Of a stretch of DNA of 64,000 bases, positions 23,721-31,476 are shown one piece after another. The translations under genes and the position numbers were made by a program. Numbering within the stretch: the first letter of the stretch is position 1; every line of letters begins with the position of its first letter. Source of the stretch: an uncultured Ilyobacter sp. GTDB taxonomy: Bacteria; Fusobacteriota; Fusobacteriia; Fusobacteriales; Fusobacteriaceae. A model generated the notes under the pieces. That model did no database searches, was not told the DNA's origin, and was given only the letters and a program-made list of their open reading frames with translations. Location of the stretch: positions 1,984,001 through 2,048,000 of the forward strand of contig NZ_OY764059.1 of assembly GCF_963668085.1 (NCBI RefSeq), written 5' to 3'.

Positions 23721-24825
23721 AGAATATTTTTTTAACTTTATCTAGAAATCGCTCTTTTTCTACACTCTCTATAGTATAAATTTTCCCCTCTTTAACTTGT
23801 TTCCCATTTATAATAAGCTGATAACTACCTAGTACTCTCTCCTTTGTTACGGGAGCCTCTATACTTTTTATATAGGTCTTTCTTATTTCCACTCCCCAAT
23901 TTTTACTAATCAACTGTTCAAAATCTTCCTCTGGATATCCATATATAGTATCTTTTTTTCCGCCCTCAACATCCACTTCAACCATTGGCTTTGACATTTC
24001 TATCAGTTTCTCCACATGATATTCATCATAGAATTTATCTAAGTGTTCAGTTACGACTTTATCTCTTGTTTCTTCATCAGGTGATCCGAACACTACTACT
24101 ATAGTCGTTATCCCGTCTCTTTTTGCAGCGACACTTATGTTATAACCTGCTTTAGAGTGATGGCCCGTTTTTATTCCGAAAATCCCCTTTTCCTTGGAAA
24201 GAAGCTTATTTCTGTTGACCAGACGCTGAGTCCCATCTTGTATAAAGTCCTTTTTTAACGAGGCAATGGTTATGTACTCTGGATATTTCAGTGCCTCTAA
24301 GGATAATTTATAAATCCCTAAAGCAGTTCCTTTATCCATGGGTTTACCAGTCATAGAAGAGGGAAGGCCCGTAGGAGTATAAAACTCCACTTCATCTTCT
24401 AGACCCAGTTCTTCAGCCTTTTGATTCATCTCTTTCACAAACGAATCCACATCTCCCATACCTATATGCTCTGCAAGGGCATAGGCTGCATTATTAGCAG
24501 AATAAATTGCAGTAGCCTTTATAAGGTCTCTTACTGTCAGTCTAGCTCCTCCTGGAATCCAGATCATGCTTCCTCCCACAGACCTCGCTTCTGAAGTTAT
24601 TTCCACTCTGTCTTCTAGGCTTATATCTTTGTTTCTGATATGATCGTAGGTTATCATCATCGTCATCATTTTAGTGACAGATGCCATAGGATGCTTTTCA
24701 TTAAAATTTTCCCTATAATAGACATTTCCACCCATGTCCCCAATCAACAAAGATGTATAATCTTCATTTGCAAAGGTTATCAAACAGAATATAACAGATA
24801 AAAATATTCCAATTTTTTTTCTCAA
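23719..24825 (-). CDS. dacA: D-alanyl-D-alanine carboxypeptidase (penicillin-binding protein 5 type)
   Basis: This 368-residue exported protein trims the terminal D-alanine from peptidoglycan stem peptides. An N-terminal signal peptide (about residues 1-19) precedes the SxxK motif Ser49-Val-Thr-Lys52, SxN at Ser109-Ala-Asn111 and KTG at 219-221, the three active-site motifs of the family. A smaller C-terminal domain follows from about residue 265. The start is a TTG with GGAG about 10 bases upstream. It has its own promoter and terminator. Confidence 0.92.
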   Translation of the reverse strand: MRKKIGIFLSVIFCLITFANEDYTSLLIGDMGGNVYYRENFNEKHPMASVTKMMTMMITYDHIRNKDISLEDRVEITSEARSVGGSMIWIPGGARLTVRDLIKATAIYSANNAAYALAEHIGMGDVDSFVKEMNQKAEELGLEDEVEFYTPTGLPSSMTGKPMDKGTALGIYKLSLEALKYPEYITIASLKKDFIQDGTQRLVNRNKLLSKEKGIFGIKTGHHSKAGYNISVAAKRDGITTIVVVFGSPDEETRDKVVTEHLDKFYDEYHVEKLIEMSKPMVEVDVEGGKKDTIYGYPEEDFEQLISKNWGVEIRKTYIKSIEAPVTKERVLGSYQLIINGKQVKEGKIYTIESVEKERFLDKVKKIF

Positions 24826-24860
24826 TTATTCTCAACTCCTGTTTATTTTTCGATCGAAAT

Positions 24861-24888
24861 ATTATATCATTTAAATATTTTTTTTCAA
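24861..24888 (-). promoter_or_regulatory. Promoter of dacA
   Basis: TTGAAA (24883-24888) and TATAAT (24861-24866) are 16 bases apart on the minus strand; the -10 is also preceded by TGA. Confidence 0.7.
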
Positions 24889-24916
24889 AATATAAAGAGG
24901 GGAATATTCCCCTCTT
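24889..24916 (-). terminator. Intrinsic terminator of iscS-iscU
   Basis: AAGAGGGGAATATTCCCCTCTT is a near-perfect palindrome at 24895-24916, followed by TATATTTTG on the minus strand. Confidence 0.8.
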
Positions 24917-24927
24917 AAGTTAAAGTT

Positions 24928-25296
24928 CTATTTTTTGCTCATATAATCTTCTATAGCAGCTTTTATACCTTCTTCTGCAAGTACAGAGCAGTGCATTTTT
25001 GCAGGTGGTAGACCATCTAGTGCTTCTGCTACAGCTTTATTAGTAAGCTGTAAAGCTTCACTTACATTTTTATTCAATATCATTTCAGTAGATATAGACG
25101 AAGTTGCTATAGCCGATGCACAGCCAAAAGTTCTAAACTTTACATCCTTAATAATATCATTTTCTATCTTTAGAAATATTTCCATAACATCTCCACATGA
25201 AGGACTCCCTACTTTCCCATATCCGTCTGGATCCTCTATTGTTCCTACATTTCTCGGATTCATAAAATGATCCATTACTTTTTCTGAATACTGCAT
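24928..25296 (-). CDS. iscU: Iron-sulfur cluster scaffold IscU/NifU N-terminal type
   Basis: This 122-residue scaffold protein assembles Fe-S clusters from sulfur delivered by the adjacent cysteine desulfurase. The three cluster cysteines are present: Cys34 in PSCGD (with Asp36), Cys59 in FGCASA and Cys103 in MHCSVLA. It starts 21 bases after iscS. The many Fe-S enzymes in this window (Nfn, IspH, HydE, endonuclease III, GlpA) would depend on it. Confidence 0.94.
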   Translation of the reverse strand: MQYSEKVMDHFMNPRNVGTIEDPDGYGKVGSPSCGDVMEIFLKIENDIIKDVKFRTFGCASAIATSSISTEMILNKNVSEALQLTNKAVAEALDGLPPAKMHCSVLAEEGIKAAIEDYMSKK

Positions 25297-25317
25297 CTAT
25301 TCCAGCTCCTTTATTTT

Positions 25318-26490
25318 TTATTTTCCAGCTTTAAATTCATTCCAAAGAGGTGATATCATTCTCAATTTTTCAACAATAGGCGGAAGTTCCTGCAACACAT
25401 AATCAACTTCCTCTCTAGTATTATATTTACCAAAACTAAATCTTATGGTTCCGTGAGCAATCTCAACGGGTATTCCCATTGCAAGTAAAACATGTGATGC
25501 CTGAAGATCATCTGAAGAACAAGCCGATCCAGAACTAACAGCTATCCCTTTAAAGTTAAGGGTAAGAAGTATTGATTCCCCTTCCAAATATTTAAAGGTA
25601 ATGCTAGAAGTTCCAGGAAGCCTCTTAGCACCTTTTGCGTTAATTTGTATTTCAGGTACTCTTTTGAGAAGTTCACTTTCAAAATAATCCCTCAACTCTT
25701 CTTCTCTTTTAAATTCTTCCTCTATATTTCTGTGTGCCACCTCAAGGGCTTTTGCCATACCTACCATCCCAGGTACATCAGATGTTCCAGGTCTGAGTTT
25801 CTTCTCCTGTCCCCCTCCAGTAAGCACCTTTCCCAGTCTTGTTCCGGCTTTTATAAATAATCCCCCTATACCCTTAGGACCATAAAATTTGTGTCCTGAA
25901 AATGTAAGAAGGTCTATACCCATCTCTTTAGGTTTTATATCTAGCTTTCCAACAGTCTGCACTGCATCTACATGAAAAACAATTCTGTTTTCTTTAGCCA
26001 GTTTTCCAATCTCTTCCACTGGCTGGATACTTCCCACCTCATTGTTTCCATGCATCACTGTTATCAGTATTGTTTCTTTTTTTATTGCCTTTTTCAGCTC
26101 ATCGAGTTTTATGACCCCATTTTCATCTACAGAAACATAGGTTACCTCATATCCCTCTTTTTCAAGTTCCCTGCATGTATTCCTAACTGCAGGATGTTCT
26201 ACAGCACTTGTTATTATATGATTTCCTCTTTTTCTATAAGCCTTTGCTACCCCTCTTATTGCAAGGTTGTCAGATTCCGAACCCGAACCTGTAAATATAA
26301 GTTCATCTGTCTCTATTCCAAAGATATCCGCTATTGTTTTCCTAGCCTCAACCATCGCTTTTTTAGATTCATTTCCAAAACTGTGCATGCTAGACGCATT
26401 TCCATAAATTTCACTAAAATAAGGAAGCATGGCTTCGAGAGCTTCCTTGTCCATCTTTGTTGTGGCGTTATTATCTAGATATACTCTCAT
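25318..26490 (-). CDS. iscS: Cysteine desulfurase (IscS/NifS)
   Basis: This PLP enzyme releases sulfur from cysteine for Fe-S cluster assembly. The 390-residue protein has YLDNNATTKMD at the N-terminus, the PLP lysine in SGHKFYGPKG, and the catalytic cysteine in the SSGSACSSDD loop. The frame stays open upstream to 26550. The promoter at 26522-26550 would start RNA near 26515, excluding that form. GGGGAGAGG stands 6-7 bases before the chosen ATG at 26488-26490; the ATG two codons earlier is the alternative. It forms an operon with iscU. Confidence 0.93.
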   Translation of the reverse strand: MRVYLDNNATTKMDKEALEAMLPYFSEIYGNASSMHSFGNESKKAMVEARKTIADIFGIETDELIFTGSGSESDNLAIRGVAKAYRKRGNHIITSAVEHPAVRNTCRELEKEGYEVTYVSVDENGVIKLDELKKAIKKETILITVMHGNNEVGSIQPVEEIGKLAKENRIVFHVDAVQTVGKLDIKPKEMGIDLLTFSGHKFYGPKGIGGLFIKAGTRLGKVLTGGGQEKKLRPGTSDVPGMVGMAKALEVAHRNIEEEFKREEELRDYFESELLKRVPEIQINAKGAKRLPGTSSITFKYLEGESILLTLNFKGIAVSSGSACSSDDLQASHVLLAMGIPVEIAHGTIRFSFGKYNTREEVDYVLQELPPIVEKLRMISPLWNEFKAGK

Positions 26491-26521
26491 TTTCATCCTC
26501 TCCCCAATAGAAATTAATCTA

Positions 26522-26550
26522 ATAATACCATTCTTTATTCCCAATGTCAA
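26522..26550 (-). promoter_or_regulatory. Promoter of iscS-iscU
   Basis: Consensus TTGACA (26545-26550) and TATTAT (26522-26527) are 17 bases apart on the minus strand. It rules out upstream start codons for iscS. Confidence 0.85.
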
Positions 26551-26600
26551 GAATATATTTGTACTTTTTACACTCTGAGTTTACTAAGTTTCTCATGAGT

Positions 26601-27275
26601 TTACAGGGATATATTCAACTTTTTTTCGGCTATTTTCCTCATTGTCTTTCTTCCGTAATTACACAAGTGGTTGATTTCACAGATACAGCATTTAGGCCTT
26701 CTGGCTATGCACACGTCTCTGCCCTGAAGAATTAGATAGTGAGAGAAGTCTATCCACCGTTCTTTAGGAACTATTTTCATAAGCTCTCTTTCTATCTTCT
26801 CTACATTTTCTTCCTTCACAAATCCGATCAGGTTACTCAGCCTCTTCACATGAGTATCTACTGTGACACCGTCTGAAAGACCCCATATCTCTCCCCTTAC
26901 AACGTTGGCTGTTTTTCTTCCAACCCCTGGAAGAGCGATTAGATTTTCCATTTGTGAGGGAACCTTTCCTCCGTATTTCTCCACGAGTTCTTTGCTGCAC
27001 ATCTTTATATTCTTAGCCTTGTTTCTAAAAAAACCCGTACTCTTAATATGATTTTCCAGCTCTTTTTGAGGCATATCCATGACAGACTCAGGTGTATTTA
27101 CTACTTTAAACATCTTTTCTGTCACCATGTTTACCCTGACATCGGTACACTGAGCCGACAGAATAACGGCTACCAAAAGCTCAAAATCTGTATTATAGTT
27201 TAAAGCGCAGTGAGGTTTTCCAAACTTTTCATTTAGAATTTTTATTATTTTTTTAGCTTTTTCTACCTTGGTCAT
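26601..27275 (-). CDS. nth: Endonuclease III
   Basis: This 224-residue base-excision repair glycosylase/AP lyase has the helix-hairpin-helix LPGVGRKTANVV and the following VDTHVKRLS with the catalytic Asp. The C-terminal [4Fe-4S] motif is CX6CX2CX5C (CIARRPKCCICEINHLC). The start overlaps the end of the PolX-like gene by 23 bases, and AGGAGG is well placed. The overlap suggests the two are made together, perhaps as a repair pair. Confidence 0.94.
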   Translation of the reverse strand: MTKVEKAKKIIKILNEKFGKPHCALNYNTDFELLVAVILSAQCTDVRVNMVTEKMFKVVNTPESVMDMPQKELENHIKSTGFFRNKAKNIKMCSKELVEKYGGKVPSQMENLIALPGVGRKTANVVRGEIWGLSDGVTVDTHVKRLSNLIGFVKEENVEKIERELMKIVPKERWIDFSHYLILQGRDVCIARRPKCCICEINHLCNYGRKTMRKIAEKKLNISL

Positions 27276-27729
27276 CTTCCACCTCCTGAAGTCTATACCT
27301 TTCTTCAGGTTTTATATAGGCAATCCCTATTTTTCCATATATCTCTTCTTCTTGTATATTTTCTTCAATAATCTCAAGACCTTTTTCTGCATAAATTCTC
27401 TCTATAAATTTTACATGAGCTTTCGGACCTGTTGAATGCCATAAGGTATAAGTGTATTTTGTGCTGTTTTCAGGTATTGCATGGATACATATTCCGCTTT
27501 TTAGCATAAACTCATACTTGTTTAAAGGTTTTTTTATCTGAGGATATAAAGCTACCATTTCCAAGATCCTTTCCTCAGATCCCTCTACCACAAAATCTAT
27601 ATCTCCCACGTCTTTTCTCCTTCTTCTGAGACTTCCGCTGGCATCACATCTAAAACCTTTTTCTCTTATATATATACATAGTTTTTTATATTCTTTTAAA
27701 GCAAAGTTGTATTCGAATCTTTTCTCCAC
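27253..27729 (-). CDS. Short PolX-like nucleotidyltransferase (DNA polymerase beta palm domain)
   Basis: This 158-residue protein contains GSLRRRRKDVGDIDFVV, the metal-binding strand of the DNA polymerase X palm with two Asp. A later TGPKAHVKFIER segment and YIKPEERY correspond to the end of the PolX polymerase core. Full PolX proteins also have an N-terminal helix-hairpin-helix region and a PHP exonuclease domain, all missing here. The start is GTG with AAGGAG 7 bases upstream. It overlaps nth, so a role in gap filling during base excision repair is a reasonable guess; other minimal nucleotidyltransferases are possible. Confidence 0.7.
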   Translation of the reverse strand: MEKRFEYNFALKEYKKLCIYIREKGFRCDASGSLRRRRKDVGDIDFVVEGSEERILEMVALYPQIKKPLNKYEFMLKSGICIHAIPENSTKYTYTLWHSTGPKAHVKFIERIYAEKGLEIIEENIQEEEIYGKIGIAYIKPEERYRLQEVEDDQGRKS

Positions 27730-27757
27730 TTATCTTCTCCTTGAAGAATTTTTAACT

Positions 27758-27766
27758 ATTATATCA
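27758..27766 (-). promoter_or_regulatory. Extended -10 promoter of the PolX-like gene and nth
   Basis: TGATATAAT on the minus strand sits about 30 bases before the GTG start. No clear -35 is visible. Confidence 0.5.
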
Positions 27767-27967
27767 CACCTTAATATTCTATAGAAAAAAAATTATATTA
27801 TTTATACTATGGTAAAATTCATTTTTTTTTGATAAGCTAGAGAATAAGATCATTATTTTTACAGACTTTTATTCTGATAAGGTACAAGTTGTCTATACTC
27901 ATACTTTAAACTTACGTTTTAAATCAAATAAACATTCATATATATTAATTATTAAAGGGGGCTTTTC

Positions 27968-29170
27968 ATGAATTATTCAACTCGAGTCAAAAATTTAAAA
28001 ACATCTCCAATCAGGAAACTCTTACCTTATGCCATAGAAGCAAAAGCAAAGGGTAAAAAAATATATCACCTTAATATAGGTCAGCCTGACATAAAGACTC
28101 CAGAATCTTTTTTCACTGCCATATCATCTTCACAGACTGAAGTTTTAGCTTATTCCAATTCCCAGGGAGATCCAAATCTAATAGAGGCGATTTCTGATTA
28201 TTACAAAACTTATGATATGGACTTTGGAATAGACGAGATACTTATAACCATAGGAGGAAGTGAAGCTCTCCTTTTTGCCCTTATAGCAACCTGTGACCCA
28301 GGGGACAACGTAGTCGTTCCACAGCCTTTTTATTCAAGCTACCCAGGTTTTGGATGCATGGTAAACGTAGAGGTTTCCCCTATCACAACTCATGCCGAAG
28401 ATGGTTTTAGACTCCCCTCTAAAGAGGAGATAGCAAAATCTATAAATGAAAAGTCTAGAGCTATAATTATCTCTAATCCCGGAAATCCTACTGGGGTTAT
28501 TTATACCAGAGAAGAGATGGAAACTCTTGCAGAACTTGCGATAGAGCACGATCTATTTATAATCTCCGATGAAGTTTACAGAGAATTTGTTTACGACGGT
28601 GATTATACAAGCTTTGGAAAATTAGAACATGTAAAAGATAGGGTTATTATTGTAGACAGTATCTCAAAACGTTATAGCGCTTGTGGATCGAGAATAGGCT
28701 CTCTTGCAAGTAAGAACAAAGAACTTATGGCTCAGATGTTAAAACTCTGTCAGGGAAGACTCTGTGCCCCTACTCTTGAGCAGATCGGTGCTACGGAGCT
28801 CTACAAGACACCTGCAAGCTATTTTGAAGAGGTTAACAAAGAGTATAAAAAAAGGAGAGATGTTCTATATCGTGAGCTTAGCACCATTGAAGGAGTGGTT
28901 TGTACAAAACCTGCCGGTGCATTTTATACAATAGTTAAACTCCCTGTGGAAAGTGCCGAAGATTTTGTCATCTTCATGATTAGAGATTTTGACATGGATG
29001 GAGAAACTGTTATGATGGCTCCTGCAGAAGGGTTTTATTCAGAGCCTGGATTAGGTAAAGACGAAGTTAGGATCGCTTATGTACTCAACGAGGAATCTCT
29101 AGTAAGAGCTATCTCCATTTTGAAGGCAGGTCTCGAAAAGTACAACTCTATAAAGAACTCTCAAAAATAA
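27968..29170 (+). CDS. Pyridoxal-phosphate aminotransferase, class I/II (aspartate aminotransferase family)
   Basis: This 400-residue protein, one of three plus-strand genes in the window, has the fold-type I PLP motifs: NPGNPTGVIY, SDEVYREFVYDG, and the PLP lysine in SISKRYSACGSRIGS. A C-terminal EVRIAYVLNEESLVRA contains the carboxylate-binding Arg. The family includes aspartate and related amino-acid aminotransferases; substrate is not decided by sequence. AAAGGGGG lies about 8 bases before the ATG. I saw no convincing promoter in the 238-base gap upstream. Confidence 0.87.
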   Translation: MNYSTRVKNLKTSPIRKLLPYAIEAKAKGKKIYHLNIGQPDIKTPESFFTAISSSQTEVLAYSNSQGDPNLIEAISDYYKTYDMDFGIDEILITIGGSEALLFALIATCDPGDNVVVPQPFYSSYPGFGCMVNVEVSPITTHAEDGFRLPSKEEIAKSINEKSRAIIISNPGNPTGVIYTREEMETLAELAIEHDLFIISDEVYREFVYDGDYTSFGKLEHVKDRVIIVDSISKRYSACGSRIGSLASKNKELMAQMLKLCQGRLCAPTLEQIGATELYKTPASYFEEVNKEYKKRRDVLYRELSTIEGVVCTKPAGAFYTIVKLPVESAEDFVIFMIRDFDMDGETVMMAPAEGFYSEPGLGKDEVRIAYVLNEESLVRAISILKAGLEKYNSIKNSQK

Positions 29171-29255
29171 TTGGATTTAAAGCCATTGCAAATCAGTCTA
29201 AAAATCAATGCACTCATATTTAGATTTTTGACTGCAGATAACTCAATGAACCATA

Positions 29256-29283
29256 AAGGGGGCTTCTAGAAAGAAGCCCCCTT
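29256..29283. terminator. Shared terminator between the aminotransferase and tyrS
   Basis: AAGGGGGCTTC and GAAGCCCCCTT form an 11-base stem around TAGAAA between two convergent genes. T-rich sequence flanks it on both strands, so it may work in both directions. Confidence 0.78.
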
Positions 29284-29323
29284 GTATTTATATAAACCTT
29301 ACAACTGAAATATCACTTTAATG

Positions 29324-30541
29324 TCACTTTATAACCTTTACTATTTTTTTCTTTCCTGCTCTTACTACCATTCCATCCTCTATCTTTATAACTGCCTTTA
29401 GGTCTTTTACCGCTTCATCATTTATCTTGAATCCACCCTGACTTATCAGTCTTCTGGCTTCAGAGGTAGACTTAAGAAACATCAGCTCTCTTACCAAAAG
29501 ATCTATAGCACTGACTTCATCTGCATCTATTTTTACCTCAGGAAGGTCTACAGCCATATTTCTGTTGGAAAATACATTTTCAAACCACTCTCTGGCCTGT
29601 TTTCCCTTTTCTTCAGAGTGATAAATTTTTACAATCTCTTCTCCGAGTCTTTTTTTACAATCCATAGGGTGAATTGTCCCATTCGCAACTCCCTCTTTTA
29701 AGGATTCGATCTCTTCTAATGATACATCTGTCGCAACTTCATAATAATTCCACATTAACTCGTCAGATACGGACATTACCTTACCAAACATATCGTTAGG
29801 TGCCTCTGTCACCCCTATATAGTTCCCGAGGGATTTTGACATCTTTTCTACTCCGTCAAGTCCTACAAGAATAGGCATCATCATGCACACCTGCTGCTGC
29901 TGTCCGGCATTTTTCTGAAGGTCCCTTCCTCTTAATATATTAAACTTCTGTTCTGTGGCTCCAAGCTCCACGTCTGCCTCTATAGCCACAGAGTCATACC
30001 CTTGAAGGATTGGATACATGAACTCCACAAGAGATACAGGTTTCCCCTCACTGAGCCTTTTAGAGAAGTCTTCCCTCTGAACCATCTGGGCCACTGTAAA
30101 CTGAGAAAGAAGCTTCAGTACATCTTCAAGAGAAAGTTTCTCAAGCCAGTCTCCGTTATACACAACTTCTGTTTTTTCAAGATCAAGAATAAGCTTTACC
30201 TGCTCAAGATAAGTCTCTATATTTTTCTGTATATCTTCGGCGCTCAGCATCTTTCTAGTTTCAGATTTCCCTGTAGGATCGCCTATCCTTGCTGTGAATG
30301 TTCCTATCAAAAACTTCACTCTGTGTCCTAGATCCTGAAACTGTCTAAGCTTTCTAAGGGGAACTGCGTGCCCTATATGAAGGTCTGAGCCTGTAGGGTC
30401 TATCCCTAGTTTTACAACCAAAGGCTTCCCAGTTTCCAAGGATTTTTTTATTTTATCTTCTAGTTCTCTTTCAGAGATTATCTCCTCTACACCCCTTTTT
30501 AGGATCTCCATCTGTCTTTTTACCTCTTGTTCCATATTCAT
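29324..30541 (-). CDS. tyrS: Tyrosyl-tRNA synthetase
   Basis: This class I synthetase charges tRNA-Tyr. The 405-residue protein has HIGH in GSDLHIGHAVPL, KMSKS in VEKMSKSLGNYI, and a C-terminal S4-like RNA-binding domain (about residues 340-405). Two nearby ATGs (30545 and 30539) are possible; GGGAG is 3 bases from the first and 9 from the second, so the second is used. Upstream lies a leader with a tyrosine-rich small frame and a terminator (30574-30795), suggesting control by tyrosyl-tRNA supply. No T-box motif is present. Confidence 0.95.
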   Translation of the reverse strand: MNMEQEVKRQMEILKRGVEEIISERELEDKIKKSLETGKPLVVKLGIDPTGSDLHIGHAVPLRKLRQFQDLGHRVKFLIGTFTARIGDPTGKSETRKMLSAEDIQKNIETYLEQVKLILDLEKTEVVYNGDWLEKLSLEDVLKLLSQFTVAQMVQREDFSKRLSEGKPVSLVEFMYPILQGYDSVAIEADVELGATEQKFNILRGRDLQKNAGQQQQVCMMMPILVGLDGVEKMSKSLGNYIGVTEAPNDMFGKVMSVSDELMWNYYEVATDVSLEEIESLKEGVANGTIHPMDCKKRLGEEIVKIYHSEEKGKQAREWFENVFSNRNMAVDLPEVKIDADEVSAIDLLVRELMFLKSTSEARRLISQGGFKINDEAVKDLKAVIKIEDGMVVRAGKKKIVKVIK

Positions 30542-30573
30542 AAACATACACTCCCTTCACAATTTTTATAATT

Positions 30574-30604
30574 AAAAAACCCCATAGGATGCACCTATGA
30601 GGCT
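30574..30604 (-). terminator. Attenuator terminator in the tyrS leader
   Basis: AGCCTCATAGG pairs with CCTATGGGGTT around TGCAT, followed at once by six T on the minus strand. It stands 33 bases before tyrS. An upstream TGAGG (30620-30624) can pair with CCTCA of the 5' arm and so compete with the terminator. Confidence 0.8.
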
Positions 30605-30690
30605 CATATATACTAAACTTTCCTCAACCATAGATACAGACCCTTTTTTATCATCACAAATTAGGTCTATACTTTAAAGTACAGCCCTTT

Positions 30691-30738
30691 TTAATGGTAA
30701 TAATAATAGTATCCGTTATAGTTGATTTTTTTATTCAT
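30691..30738 (-). CDS. Tyrosine-rich leader peptide of tyrS
   Basis: A 16-codon frame reads MNKKINYNGYYYYYH then stop: 6 of 15 residues are tyrosine, five of them consecutive. GGAGG lies 6-7 bases before the ATG, and a good promoter lies just upstream. Four bases after the stop a hairpin (30664-30687, GGGCTGTAC with GTATAGACC) begins. The second arm can instead pair with GGTCTGTA (30635-30642). The terminator before tyrS follows. This is the layout of ribosome-mediated attenuation: scarce tyrosyl-tRNA would stall the ribosome on the Tyr codons and change the fold. The reading frame and signals are directly visible; the mechanism is inferred. Confidence 0.82.
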   Translation of the reverse strand: MNKKINYNGYYYYYH

Positions 30739-30766
30739 TTTTTCCTCCAAGATCAAATCATAAGAA

Positions 30767-30795
30767 AGTATATCATATTATATTAAAACTCTCAA
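30767..30795 (-). promoter_or_regulatory. Promoter of the tyrS leader
   Basis: TTGAGA (30790-30795) and TATACT (30767-30772) are 17 bases apart on the minus strand, overlapping the end of the GNAT gene. RNA would start about 22 bases before the leader-peptide ATG. Confidence 0.78.
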
Positions 30796-31268
30796 GACTT
30801 GAGTTTTTTTACGTAAAGAAGGTGCTCTATCCCGTGATAATCCTCTACTTTTTCAAATATAAAACCTGATTTTTCAAAGGTTTTAATAGAAGCCTCATTC
30901 TCCTCCAGAATATAGCCTAAAACTATCTCTATATTTTCACAAGACAAAGCCAGTTCTTTTATACCTTTTAAAATAGCGGCTTTTCCCATGCCTTTTCCCC
31001 TGCTTGACTTTGACATATATATACTCAATATAGCGGTTTGCCCGTCAAGTTCGAACTTAAGCTGACCCAAAAACTTACCCTTTGAATCTTCTAAAACATA
31101 AAGTAGGAAGTAGGGAGATTTTATGAGAAATTTATACCACTTTTTATGATTTTCCCACTCTTGTTTCTCATTTTCTGTATAATACTTTTTCACATAATCC
31201 TTGTGAAGATGCTCATATATTTCGGGTATATCACGTTCTTCTGCTCTTCTCAAAACAACATCTTTCAA
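30792..31268 (-). CDS. GNAT-family N-acetyltransferase
   Basis: The 158-residue protein has the GNAT pattern: a central beta sheet with LGQLKFELDGQTAILSIYMSKSSRGKGMGKAAIL, where RGKGMGKA is the acetyl-CoA phosphate loop. Later come the helix and strand of ENEASIKTFEKSGFIFEKVEDY. It resembles RimJ/RimL or sugar-amine acetyltransferases; the substrate is unknown. The start is TTG with AAGGTG upstream. It is monocistronic, with a promoter at 31327. Confidence 0.85.
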   Translation of the reverse strand: MKDVVLRRAEERDIPEIYEHLHKDYVKKYYTENEKQEWENHKKWYKFLIKSPYFLLYVLEDSKGKFLGQLKFELDGQTAILSIYMSKSSRGKGMGKAAILKGIKELALSCENIEIVLGYILEENEASIKTFEKSGFIFEKVEDYHGIEHLLYVKKLKS

Positions 31269-31326
31269 AAAATCACCTTATCAAAATAAAACTTAATTAA
31301 TCTGTCTCACACCTTTAATAGCTTCA

Positions 31327-31355
31327 ATTATAACACATATAAACTTTTTTAACAA
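31327..31355 (-). promoter_or_regulatory. Promoter of the GNAT gene
   Basis: TTGTTA (31350-31355) and TATAAT (31327-31332) are 17 bases apart on the minus strand. Confidence 0.65.
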
Positions 31356-31442
31356 AAACAATATAAGCCTATATTCTTGGTTCAACCTCTGATTATTTTA
31401 TTAGAAATTCTTTCTATTTCAAATCATTCAATAAGAAAATAT

Positions 31443-31469
31443 AAAAAACGCCCCTATAAAAAGGGGCGT
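31443..31469 (-). terminator. Intrinsic terminator of pyk
   Basis: ACGCCCC and GGGGCGT pair (31448-31469), followed by TTTTTTAT on the minus strand. Confidence 0.88.
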
Positions 31470-31476
31470 ATTTCTG

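Noticed and set aside
25318-26550. Longer iscS start at 26550
   Set aside because: That codon overlaps the -35 of a consensus promoter whose RNA would start near 26515.
30541-30795. T-box riboswitch before tyrS
   Set aside because: No T-box consensus (TGG-N-ACCGCG) and no stem I specifier arrangement; the leader is too short, and a Tyr-rich frame explains it better.
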